Origin: an uncultured Bacillus sp.
GTDB lineage: Bacteria; Bacillota; Bacilli; Bacillales; Cytobacillaceae
Assembly (NCBI GenBank): GCA_937902115.1
Contig: CALGSR010000432.1
Coordinates: 1 to 5,157, forward strand
DNA length: 5,157 nt
Reading direction: 5' to 3'
Position 1 is the stretch's first letter. Every line of letters starts with the position of its first letter. A program made the translations under genes and the position numbers. This document shows positions 1-5,157 of this stretch, in pieces. Below the pieces are notes generated by a model. It was not told where the DNA came from and searched no databases. It was given only the letters and a program-made list of their open reading frames with translations.

Positions 1-576
1 GTGATGAACATCTATATTAAGCAGTATCCGGATTTGTGGTTTAAAATAACGGCAGGCGATTTTCAAATATCCAGGATAAGCAACAGGCATTTCATACACT
101 GCCATGTCCGTTTCCTTTTTCAGCCTCATCAAGTAGCGAAGATTGACACTCATTGAATTCATACTCATCCAGGTGCTTTCAATGTTATATTCATGCTCAA
201 GAATTTGTGCAATCATTTCTTTTGTCGTCGTTTTCCCGCATGTACCGGAAACACCAATTACCGGAATATTAAAAATACCCCTGTAATAATCAATAAACCT
301 CCAATAGGCCTCATGAACATCTTTCACCTCAATCATGCTGATTTGATCAGGTAATTGTGTACATTGTCCGGGTACATCTGTAACAACTGCAATCGAATGT
401 TTATCACTCCAATATCTCCCTCTAATGGGATCCCGTTTCACATGAAAAAGTAAAGTATGATTGTCAATCTCTTTCTTTGTCCTGTTCACCACATTTTTTA
501 TAAGCGGATCCTCTTGTCCATGAATCAACCGTCCGCCAATCTGTTGTAGAATTTCTCTTAGTTGTAAAGGGATCAT
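1..576 (-). CDS. Mur ligase family protein (MurF/CapB-like), 3' end cut off by the window edge
   Basis: Reading from the ATG at 576 to the left edge gives 192 open codons with no stop. Seen: a Mur-ligase P-loop, GVSGTCGKTTTKEM, at residues 108-121, with the ATP-binding GKTT at 114-117. Also seen are a Glu (E162) in the block EMPVAYPG, where MurF-type enzymes carry a metal-binding Glu, and NIDVHH at 187-192, matching the NIGxAH block. Family knowledge: Mur ligases join an amino acid or peptide to a carboxylate through an acyl-phosphate; the family includes MurC-F, folate ligases and CapB/PgsB of poly-gamma-glutamate synthesis. Residues 1-100 resemble a MurE/MurF N-terminal domain only loosely, and the usual DSR and DGHxF signatures are not visible, so UDP-MurNAc-peptide may not be the substrate. 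The central domain is incomplete and the C-terminal domain is missing here. The start abuts the upstream TAA, implying an operon and coupled translation. The family call is firm; the substrate is unknown. Confidence 0.88.
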   Translation of the reverse strand, partial: MIPLQLREILQQIGGRLIHGQEDPLIKNVVNRTKKEIDNHTLLFHVKRDPIRGRYWSDKHSIAVVTDVPGQCTQLPDQISMIEVKDVHEAYWRFIDYYRGIFNIPVIGVSGTCGKTTTKEMIAQILEHEYNIESTWMSMNSMSVNLRYLMRLKKETDMAVYEMPVAYPGYLKIACRYFKPQIRILLNIDVHH

Positions 577-3207
577 TTACATGACATCTCCTTCTTCATT
601 ATCTATCCATTCAAAACCAGAAAGTGCAGTAGCATAATTGAGAAGTCTTAATGCAGCTAAATTTCGCAGTTTATATGCATGTATTTGGGAAAATAAGTTA
701 TCTGGCTTGGAATTTACTTCAAGTATTTTAATCCCATCATACTGATCAATACAAATATCGACAGCTAATTCACCAAAAGTACCTACCTCTTTTTCAATCG
801 TTTCAACAGCACTTCTTGCTACTTTGGCTATTTGATTCTTTATTTTTTTTCTTTCGTTTGAATTTGGATACAAATGATTGAAAATAATGCTTGCTCGTTT
901 ATTCGTTTCCGATTCCGCGGTTAACACACCCTCATTCGTTAAGCGAGCAACCATTCCTGTTCTTACCCATTTTAAAAATCCGTTTTTTTGCATATACACT
1001 CTAATTTCTACATATTTCCCATTGAATTTTTTTCTTTTTATCGCTTCTTGCAGAACATATGCATTACTTTGAAGTCCTGGATATAAAAGTTCTGTCAGGT
1101 TTTCTATCGCAGCAAAATGCTGAAATTTTTGTTGTTTCGAATCCATCCAATGCATTCCCAAGTCGTTCTGCATCACGCGAATGATTCCTTTTCCTAATGC
1201 TCCGCTAAGCGGCTTGATAAAGATTTCGCCATATTGATTCAGCATCTCTTTAATATCTTCCGGCTGTTGATAGATGCGAGTATGCGGCATAAATTCTGCA
1301 TGTTCTTCCATTAATACTTGATAAGAAAGCCACTTATTTCCTGTTAATTCAAAAAGACTTGGTGGATTGATGAAGGGAATTCGATAGATACACTCGAGCT
1401 TTGTCCGAATTTCATCCATTTCCTTTCTTTGTATTTTTCTTGAAAGAAAATACCGATCGTAAATGACTGCGGGAAAGGGAAATAATGCCTCACCTTCTGT
1501 TGTTGTGCCTTTGATTAACTGCTTATCCCATAAAATATCTTGTGGTTCAAAGACATAAACAAGCATTTGTTTCTCGCTGGCTATTTTACTAATATGCTGG
1601 AAATAAGTAGCTTGCCGTTCGAATGGCCGATCTGCGAGAATACCTATAATCGGTCCAAGAATAAGAGCACCGTGCGCTGCTACCATTTTTGGGTTCCAAT
1701 CTTTTGGCAAAGCAAGGTTTTGCCGTAGCTTTGGAGAAAGATTGATCATATGAGAATGACGGAATGTGAAGGGGTACGGATGAATGGTTGCTTTCGATAT
1801 CAATTTTCCCGCACATACGAAGGTTTCTTTTCCAGTAATTAATTGGAATCTTTCTCTTATGTGTTTAGGAATATAAATGTTTAATCCTCTTTCATAACGT
1901 TGATCTGGAATATCTAAATTCCAATTTCTCCTAATATCCTTTGTTTCATTTAATAGGTAACCCTCTTCAATCAATTGGAATAGGGGGATTAATCCTGTTT
2001 CATAAGGTAAATAATCTGTTTTTTCTTTAATCTGTGTTTTAATATCCTGCCAGATTGATTTTAAAACAGCATGGTTTCCTCCATAGTAAGCACGTTGGAT
2101 GATAGGATGATATAAATAAGGGGTTTCGAGTTCTTTAAAATGCGTAACTGCAAGTTTTGCCAAATACAATACAGCGAGGGTGATTTCCGGTTTGATGATC
2201 CATGAACTTAATGACAAATATTCAAAGCCATAGGGTTTGTTTCGAAATCTCCCTAATCCGCCATGCTTTGTTTTTCTTCTCCTTCTGCTAGTACTCGATT
2301 GCTCAAGCATGGCTATAGGAATCGCGAGATAGTAATCTAACACTCGCAATAATTTTACGGACGGTTTTATTCCAAAATGAAGATGTCCCCCACATTGATA
2401 GCCGTAGAATGGCATGCTGCCTGCACGAACAGAAACATTTTGATAAGGAAGCATGTTCGAAGCATCAGAAATTAGCTTTTGAATCTTTCGAAAAAGTTCA
2501 TCTGGTGATTCAGTTGGTTCAGGACGAATCTCGGCTAAGGCGAATTCGCCACTGTCCTGCTCAATTTGTCGCTCGTCACACCCTACTGCCCCGCTTAACG
2601 GAAAGAACTCTGAGGCTGGCAGCAATTCATCATCACAACTTAACATAAATTCGATATCTGCACCCATTGTAAAAGATCCTTGTGGAACTTCTTCCTGTTC
2701 CCCTTCCTGTCCAGGGAATCGATGGATATCGAGCACAATTACTTTTTCATCCTTAAGTCTTCCTATTTTTACAACCGCATGTTGAATACCGATCACGTAT
2801 GCAGCCCTTATCGCTAATTGTAAACATTCTTCAGGTAGTTCAGCCGCGCAGTTTTCCCATTTCCATCCATAATGCTCTGTTCGAATAGGAATTTCGTTAT
2901 TTTGTACATGATGAACGATGGCTTTTTCTATTTTTACAACATGTAAGCCGCGAACCTCAAGCTTGTACTCCTCTTCAATGATATAGAGTTTTGTATAAAA
3001 ATCGAGGCTCTCTTCATAGGTTTGTTCTTTTGTATAGAGGATTTTAATATCCTTTCCTGAGTGATGGCCGAATTTTCGTCCAACAACCGGATAGGAAGCA
3101 TGATTGTTATCGATAATTTCTGTTGCTTGAACATGATTAGTATTCAACAGTTGCAGAACGAGTTCTTTATCCTCCCCTATAAAGAACGGGCTATTAATTA
3201 ACTCCAT
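577..3207 (-). CDS. Multidomain amide ligase: degenerate ATP-grasp fragment, COOH-NH2 amidoligase, YheCD-type ATP-grasp
   Basis: An 876-residue protein starting at ATG 3207 and ending with TAA at 577-579. Residues ~1-170 look like part of an ATP-grasp fold (YPVVGRKFGHH from 39, EYKLEV from 80, IVLDIHRFPG 157-166), with usual metal ligands replaced. Residues ~178-430 form a glutamate-cysteine-ligase-like COOH-NH2 ligase: GADIEF (182-187), EIRPEP (226-231), GGHLHFG (273-279), and an Arg-rich stretch before PYGFEY (325-330). Residues ~440-870 match the YheC/YheD ATP-grasp: LGPIIGIL (517-524), the Gly-rich ATP loop IKPLSGALGKGI (664-675), EIRVY (734-738), ELAVDICID (813-821), and LEVNSKP (829-835) with metal-binding Glu and Asn intact. 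Such domains form amide bonds using ATP. YheC/YheD proteins are known as endospore coat-associated. No signal peptide or membrane segment is seen, so it is probably cytosolic. It is the first gene of a unit running into the Mur ligase. Domain calls are strong for the second and third parts and tentative for the first; the product made is unknown. Confidence 0.9.
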   Translation of the reverse strand: MELINSPFFIGEDKELVLQLLNTNHVQATEIIDNNHASYPVVGRKFGHHSGKDIKILYTKEQTYEESLDFYTKLYIIEEEYKLEVRGLHVVKIEKAIVHHVQNNEIPIRTEHYGWKWENCAAELPEECLQLAIRAAYVIGIQHAVVKIGRLKDEKVIVLDIHRFPGQEGEQEEVPQGSFTMGADIEFMLSCDDELLPASEFFPLSGAVGCDERQIEQDSGEFALAEIRPEPTESPDELFRKIQKLISDASNMLPYQNVSVRAGSMPFYGYQCGGHLHFGIKPSVKLLRVLDYYLAIPIAMLEQSSTSRRRRKTKHGGLGRFRNKPYGFEYLSLSSWIIKPEITLAVLYLAKLAVTHFKELETPYLYHPIIQRAYYGGNHAVLKSIWQDIKTQIKEKTDYLPYETGLIPLFQLIEEGYLLNETKDIRRNWNLDIPDQRYERGLNIYIPKHIRERFQLITGKETFVCAGKLISKATIHPYPFTFRHSHMINLSPKLRQNLALPKDWNPKMVAAHGALILGPIIGILADRPFERQATYFQHISKIASEKQMLVYVFEPQDILWDKQLIKGTTTEGEALFPFPAVIYDRYFLSRKIQRKEMDEIRTKLECIYRIPFINPPSLFELTGNKWLSYQVLMEEHAEFMPHTRIYQQPEDIKEMLNQYGEIFIKPLSGALGKGIIRVMQNDLGMHWMDSKQQKFQHFAAIENLTELLYPGLQSNAYVLQEAIKRKKFNGKYVEIRVYMQKNGFLKWVRTGMVARLTNEGVLTAESETNKRASIIFNHLYPNSNERKKIKNQIAKVARSAVETIEKEVGTFGELAVDICIDQYDGIKILEVNSKPDNLFSQIHAYKLRNLAALRLLNYATALSGFEWIDNEEGDVM
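588..593 (-). promoter_or_regulatory. Ribosome binding site of the Mur ligase gene, inside the upstream coding end
   Basis: AAGGAG on the minus strand lies within the last codons of the 876-residue gene, 11 bases before the ATG at 576. The upstream gene ends ATGTAA and the next codon is the Mur ligase ATG. There is no gap, which favours translational coupling. The spacing is a little long, so re-initiation by terminating ribosomes may contribute. Confidence 0.6.
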
Positions 3208-3213
3208 AAGCTA

Positions 3214-3220
3214 CCCACCC
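3214..3220 (-). promoter_or_regulatory. Weak ribosome binding site of the multidomain ligase gene
   Basis: GGGTGGG on the minus strand sits 6 bases before the ATG at 3207. It differs from GGAGG at one base. No other in-frame ATG occurs in the first ~175 codons, and the N-terminal domain starts early, so this start is preferred. Confidence 0.5.
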
Positions 3221-3274
3221 ATTTTTTTAATTTCAACCTTGCATTCGAAATGTAAAATGCGCATAAGTTTAAAA

Positions 3275-3302
3275 TATCTTATGAGACGTTTCAGATTTTT
3301 CT
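3275..3302 (-). promoter_or_regulatory. Possible sigma-K-like promoter of the multidomain ligase operon
   Basis: On the minus strand CATAAGATA (3283 down to 3275) matches the sigma-K -10 pattern CATAnnnTA exactly. Seventeen bases upstream, where AC is expected, the sequence is AG (3302-3301), so the -35 half is imperfect. Transcription from here would leave a leader of about 60 bases. A YheCD-type spore-coat-associated domain makes mother-cell expression plausible. An AT-rich intergenic region can give such a match by chance. Confidence 0.25.
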
Positions 3303-3329
3303 TGTGTCATTTTCCTAAATGGTTATATT
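3302..3329 (+). promoter_or_regulatory. Possible sigma-A promoter of the amidohydrolase-like gene
   Basis: TTGTGT (3302-3307, 3 of 6 to TTGACA) is followed after 16 bases by TATATT (3324-3329, 5 of 6 to TATAAT). A start point near 3336 would give a short leader carrying the ribosome binding site. The -35 is poor, so this is a candidate only. It overlaps the -35 area of the divergent candidate promoter, so the two could interfere. Confidence 0.35.
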
Positions 3330-3347
3330 TTCTTACCGCTATCGTTT

Positions 3348-3354
3348 AAAGGAG
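3348..3354 (+). promoter_or_regulatory. Ribosome binding site of the amidohydrolase-like gene
   Basis: AAAGGAG, ending 7 bases before the ATG at 3362, is a near-ideal Firmicute Shine-Dalgarno sequence. It fixes the start of the 227-residue protein. Confidence 0.85.
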
Positions 3355-3361
3355 AGTTTCG

Positions 3362-4045
3362 ATGGGAAATAAATTCGTAAAGCTTGATTATGTACAATTT
3401 TATCGAGGAAGCGGGAAAGTTTTTTGTCAAGTGGATGCACAGCATGCAATGCCCCCTCAAGCTGATTTATATACTGGTCAGCTGGTAAGAAATATTGTCT
3501 GGGAAACTGGTTGTGCCGGAGTTATAAGTATGGTTTCGAGAACGATTGCCGATTTAAATCGAAAAGAAGATGGGAAAAATAAGCAAGCAATCCAACAATA
3601 TAGGAAAGCGATATTTGAAATTCTGCAGCATTTAGGGATTCTTGAGCAAAAAAGGCATCGTTTAACGAAACCTTATCTTCAGTTAACAATTCATGGAATG
3701 AAGGATGACCACCATGGTCCGTATGCGATTGAAATTGGTACGTACAACGGTCTCTCCTGTTCCCGTCAAATAAGGAAATGGTTTCGAAAAACCTTAACGT
3801 CCAAAGCAAACGACATTTTACCTAAGCTTAAAATCCGCTTTGACAAGTATTTTGACGGGGACGAATCCATCACTTATCACCGGCAGGGAGATGGTACAAA
3901 TTATAAAGGTTATGGTTATCACTTTCATACGTTTCAAATTGAGTTATCAAGGACTTTAAGAGAAAAACATATTGAAGAAATGACTGAGCTTCTTTCGCAT
4001 GTGATCAGTGCTTTTCAAAGTGAAATAGTGGAGAAGAAAACGTGA
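3362..4045 (+). CDS. N-formylglutamate amidohydrolase family (FGase-like) zinc hydrolase
   Basis: A 227-residue protein, shorter than typical HutG-type enzymes. Seen: VDAQHAM (24-30) at the place of the family's PHGG/PHSG block, with H28 as likely zinc ligand; VSRTIADLNR (58-67), matching the hallmark SRxxxDLNR block; LTIHGM (108-113), with H111 as likely second histidine; IEIGTYNGLSC (123-133); and HTFQIELSRTLR (189-200), with E194 as a likely catalytic or metal residue by analogy with carboxypeptidase-fold relatives. Family knowledge: these enzymes cleave amide bonds of acylated glutamate, and the wider fold includes zinc carboxypeptidases and poly-gamma-glutamate hydrolases. No signal peptide or membrane segment is seen. 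The gene diverges from the ligase operon across 154 bases and is not near hut genes, so histidine degradation is unlikely. Inferred role: hydrolysis, editing or recycling of the amide product of the neighbouring ligases. Family call good; substrate unknown. Confidence 0.8.
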   Translation: MGNKFVKLDYVQFYRGSGKVFCQVDAQHAMPPQADLYTGQLVRNIVWETGCAGVISMVSRTIADLNRKEDGKNKQAIQQYRKAIFEILQHLGILEQKRHRLTKPYLQLTIHGMKDDHHGPYAIEIGTYNGLSCSRQIRKWFRKTLTSKANDILPKLKIRFDKYFDGDESITYHRQGDGTNYKGYGYHFHTFQIELSRTLREKHIEEMTELLSHVISAFQSEIVEKKT

Positions 4046-4091
4046 TTAAGGGCTGGGGCTGAGATTTACCTCTTGCACCAGCCCTTAATCA
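4043..4091 (-). terminator. Hairpin terminator between convergent genes, better oriented for the minus strand
   Basis: TGATTAAGGGCTGG (4043-4056) pairs perfectly with CCAGCCCTTAATCA (4078-4091), giving a 14-bp stem and a 21-base loop. On the minus strand the stem is followed by CGTTTTCTTCTC, a T-rich tail suited to intrinsic termination of the SpeE-like transcript. On the plus strand the tail is not T-rich, so termination of the amidohydrolase transcript there would be weaker. The left arm includes the TGA stop of the plus-strand gene. Confidence 0.75.
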
Positions 4092-4103
4092 ATCGCGTCT
4101 TCA

Positions 4104-4988
4104 CTACAAGGAAGTTTCTTCAATGAGTTTTTTTACATATTTCGGCAGCACAAAGGCAGATTGATAGACATCTGCATCGATATACTGTGTATTTTCATCC
4201 TGGAGTCTGCTTCGATCTGCTTTAAGCGGCTCCCACTTTTTGGAAGCCAAGGTAAAGCTCCAAATTCCGCATGGGAATAAAGGAATTGTGAATAAATATG
4301 GATAAACAATGGGAAAAAGTTTTTTAGCATTCTTTACTGTACGCTGCAGAGTGGAAATATTGTAATATGGAGATCCTGACTGAAATACTACAACACCGTC
4401 ATCTGTCAAACTATCAAAAACTGATTGGTAAAATTCCACTGTAAATAATTTAGCTCCTGGACCAACCGGATCCGGCCGGTCAATTATAAGAACGTCATAT
4501 CGTCCCTTTTGCCTTTGAATCCAATCATAACCATCTTCATGGATCATCGTTAATCTTGTTTCATTGTCATAGACAGAAGCGGGTGTCAGCCATTTTCTGC
4601 AAAGCTCCGTAACTTTTGGGTCTAGTTCAACAACATCAATTTGTTCCACTTCACGGTACTTCATGGTTTCGCGTGCCGGTCCGCAATCACCGCCGCCTAT
4701 CATCGCAACTTTTTTTGGATTAGGATGAGTGACCAACGGAATGTGGCTGATCATTTCATTGTAAATAAAACCTTCCTTCATTGAAATTTGTGGTGTTCCA
4801 TCCAACACAAGCATTCTGCCAAACCCTTTTGATTCCACGATACTGATTTCCTGATATTGAGACTTTTCATACTGAAGTAAAGATTGGATTTTGTACCATT
4901 GTTCAATCCGGACATTCCCCACAAAATTCCGGATCCATACGGTTCCGTCTTCTTTATGGAATCCATAAAGTGATCGTTCCTTTGTCAT
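4104..4988 (-). CDS. Spermidine synthase-like polyamine aminopropyltransferase (divergent SpeE paralog)
   Basis: A 294-residue protein from ATG 4988 to TAG 4104-4106. SpeE-family enzymes transfer the aminopropyl group of decarboxylated S-adenosylmethionine to a diamine in the cytosol. Seen: FGRMLVLDG (56-64), FIYNEM (74-79, usually YHEM), the nucleotide-binding loop IGGGDCGPARE (97-107, usually GGGDGG), VELDPKV (120-126), LIIDRPDPVGP (167-177, usually DSTDPVGP, with D170 and D173 kept), and FPCGIWSF (238-245, usually YPSGxWxF). Length fits the family with a longer N-terminus of about 30 residues. An ATG 20 codons upstream is rejected because it lacks a spaced ribosome binding site, while ATG 4988 has AGGTGA 4 bases away. 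No agmatinase or S-adenosylmethionine decarboxylase gene is adjacent. Core fold and cofactor-site motifs are clear; the acceptor amine is uncertain because several usually conserved positions differ. Confidence 0.85.
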   Translation of the reverse strand: MTKERSLYGFHKEDGTVWIRNFVGNVRIEQWYKIQSLLQYEKSQYQEISIVESKGFGRMLVLDGTPQISMKEGFIYNEMISHIPLVTHPNPKKVAMIGGGDCGPARETMKYREVEQIDVVELDPKVTELCRKWLTPASVYDNETRLTMIHEDGYDWIQRQKGRYDVLIIDRPDPVGPGAKLFTVEFYQSVFDSLTDDGVVVFQSGSPYYNISTLQRTVKNAKKLFPIVYPYLFTIPLFPCGIWSFTLASKKWEPLKADRSRLQDENTQYIDADVYQSAFVLPKYVKKLIEETSL

Positions 4989-4992
4989 CCTT

Positions 4993-4998
4993 TCACCT
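4993..4998 (-). promoter_or_regulatory. Ribosome binding site that decides the SpeE-like start
   Basis: AGGTGA on the minus strand ends 4 bases before ATG 4988. Because it pairs with the last bases of the AGGAGGTGA register, this is equivalent to normal spacing for GGAGG. The alternative ATG at 5048 has only AGGAC one base away. Confidence 0.75.
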
Positions 4999-5022
4999 GC
5001 TAAACAATTAGTGATTATTATC

Positions 5023-5051
5023 CATCGTATGAAAAAAGGAATGGACATGTC
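5023..5051 (-). promoter_or_regulatory. Possible sigma-K-like promoter of the SpeE-like gene
   Basis: On the minus strand GACA (5051-5048), with AC at 5050-5049, is followed after 17 bases by CATACGATG (5031-5023). This matches the sigma-K arrangement of AC, then CATAnnnTA, except for the last base. The expected start point leaves a leader of roughly 30 bases before ATG 4988. It also means the longer reading frame from 5048 would begin upstream of the transcript start. Confidence 0.35.
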
Positions 5052-5052
5052 C
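5043..5052. promoter_or_regulatory. 10-bp perfect palindrome at the candidate -35 of the SpeE-like gene
   Basis: GGACATGTCC is a perfect inverted repeat overlapping the candidate -35 element. Its position would suit an operator for a dimeric regulator, but a single 10-base palindrome is a weak signal and no regulator is identified. Confidence 0.2.
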
Positions 5053-5077
5053 TAATTAAAAGGTACATTTTTAAATA

Positions 5078-5157
5078 AAGGCTGTTTTTGTAAAGTCTGT
5101 TGTAAAATCTAAGGTTGTATTCGTGAAGTTTGTTGTTAAAATTTAAAGGCCAATTTT
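5078..5157. repeat. Imperfect tandem repeat of about 34 bases, cut by the right edge
   Basis: Two adjacent units, 5078-5110 and 5111-5144, both follow the pattern AAGG(C/T)TGT(T/A)TT, then GT(A/G)AAGT(C/T)TGTTGT, then AAAAT(C/T)T. They differ at six positions plus one single-base gap. A third unit appears to begin at 5146 (AAGGCCAATTTT) and runs off the edge. No open reading frame of note covers it. It could be part of a dispersed intergenic repeat family or a decayed tandem array. Confidence 0.55.

Noticed and set aside
878..3134. Several 60-80 codon open frames on both strands inside the multidomain ligase gene
   Set aside because: They overlap a strongly supported coding region, have no recognisable motifs, and are best explained as frame shadows.
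3262..3270. CATAAGTTT on the plus strand as a sigma-K -10 for the amidohydrolase-like gene
   Set aside because: The final A is missing, the expected -35 AC reads AT, and it would leave a leader of about 85 bases. The sigma-A-like candidate closer to the gene fits better.
3208..3361. Possible riboswitch or small RNA in the divergent intergenic region
   Set aside because: The region is short and AT-rich. I see only the 8-bp palindrome ATGCGCAT (3257-3264) and no long stem, T-box or other conserved leader element.
3522..3809. A 95-codon minus-strand frame inside the amidohydrolase-like gene
   Set aside because: It is antisense to a gene with clear family motifs and shows no family signature of its own.
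4989..5048. A 20-residue N-terminal extension of the SpeE-like protein starting at ATG 5048
   Set aside because: Its ATG has only AGGAC one base upstream, it would begin upstream of the candidate promoter's start point, and the extension has no SpeE counterpart. ATG 4988 has a well-placed AGGTGA.
5078..5157. CRISPR array at the right edge
   Set aside because: The units are adjacent with no spacers, differ at several bases, and no cas gene is present.

Overview
The window looks like a piece of chromosome from an endospore-forming, low-GC Firmicute, most likely a member of Bacillaceae. The DNA is AT-rich, starts are ATG with GGAG/AGGTGA-type ribosome binding sites, and the largest gene ends in an ATP-grasp domain of the YheC/YheD (endospore coat-associated) family. 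This is an inference from gene content; there is no rRNA or other species marker.

Layout, left to right. Positions 1-576 (minus) hold the first 192 residues of a Mur-ligase-family protein whose 3' end lies beyond the left edge. It starts directly after the stop codon of the next gene, 577-3207 (minus), an 876-residue protein. That protein has a glutamate-cysteine-ligase-like COOH-NH2 amidoligase domain in the middle, a YheCD-type ATP-grasp ligase at the C-terminus, and what looks like a degenerate ATP-grasp half-domain at the N-terminus. A 154-base divergent intergenic region (3208-3361) follows. Next is a plus-strand gene, 3362-4045, for a 227-residue zinc-hydrolase-like protein of the N-formylglutamate amidohydrolase family. 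It converges on 4104-4988 (minus), a divergent spermidine-synthase-like (SpeE) aminopropyltransferase. A strong hairpin lies between the convergent stops. The right end (4989-5157) holds the speE-like upstream region and an imperfect tandem repeat cut by the edge.

How the genes may work together (inference). Three ATP-dependent amide-bond ligases of different folds (GCS-like, ATP-grasp and Mur ligase) lie in one transcription unit, and a family of amide hydrolases diverges from the same intergenic region. This looks like a pathway that builds, and trims or recycles, an unidentified peptide or amino-acid conjugate, perhaps on the spore or cell surface. Both complete minus-strand genes have sigma-K-like -10 elements upstream, which would fit late mother-cell expression, but this is weak evidence. 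The SpeE-like protein could supply a polyamine building block or be unrelated. No RNA gene, insertion sequence, CRISPR array or phage integration site was seen.
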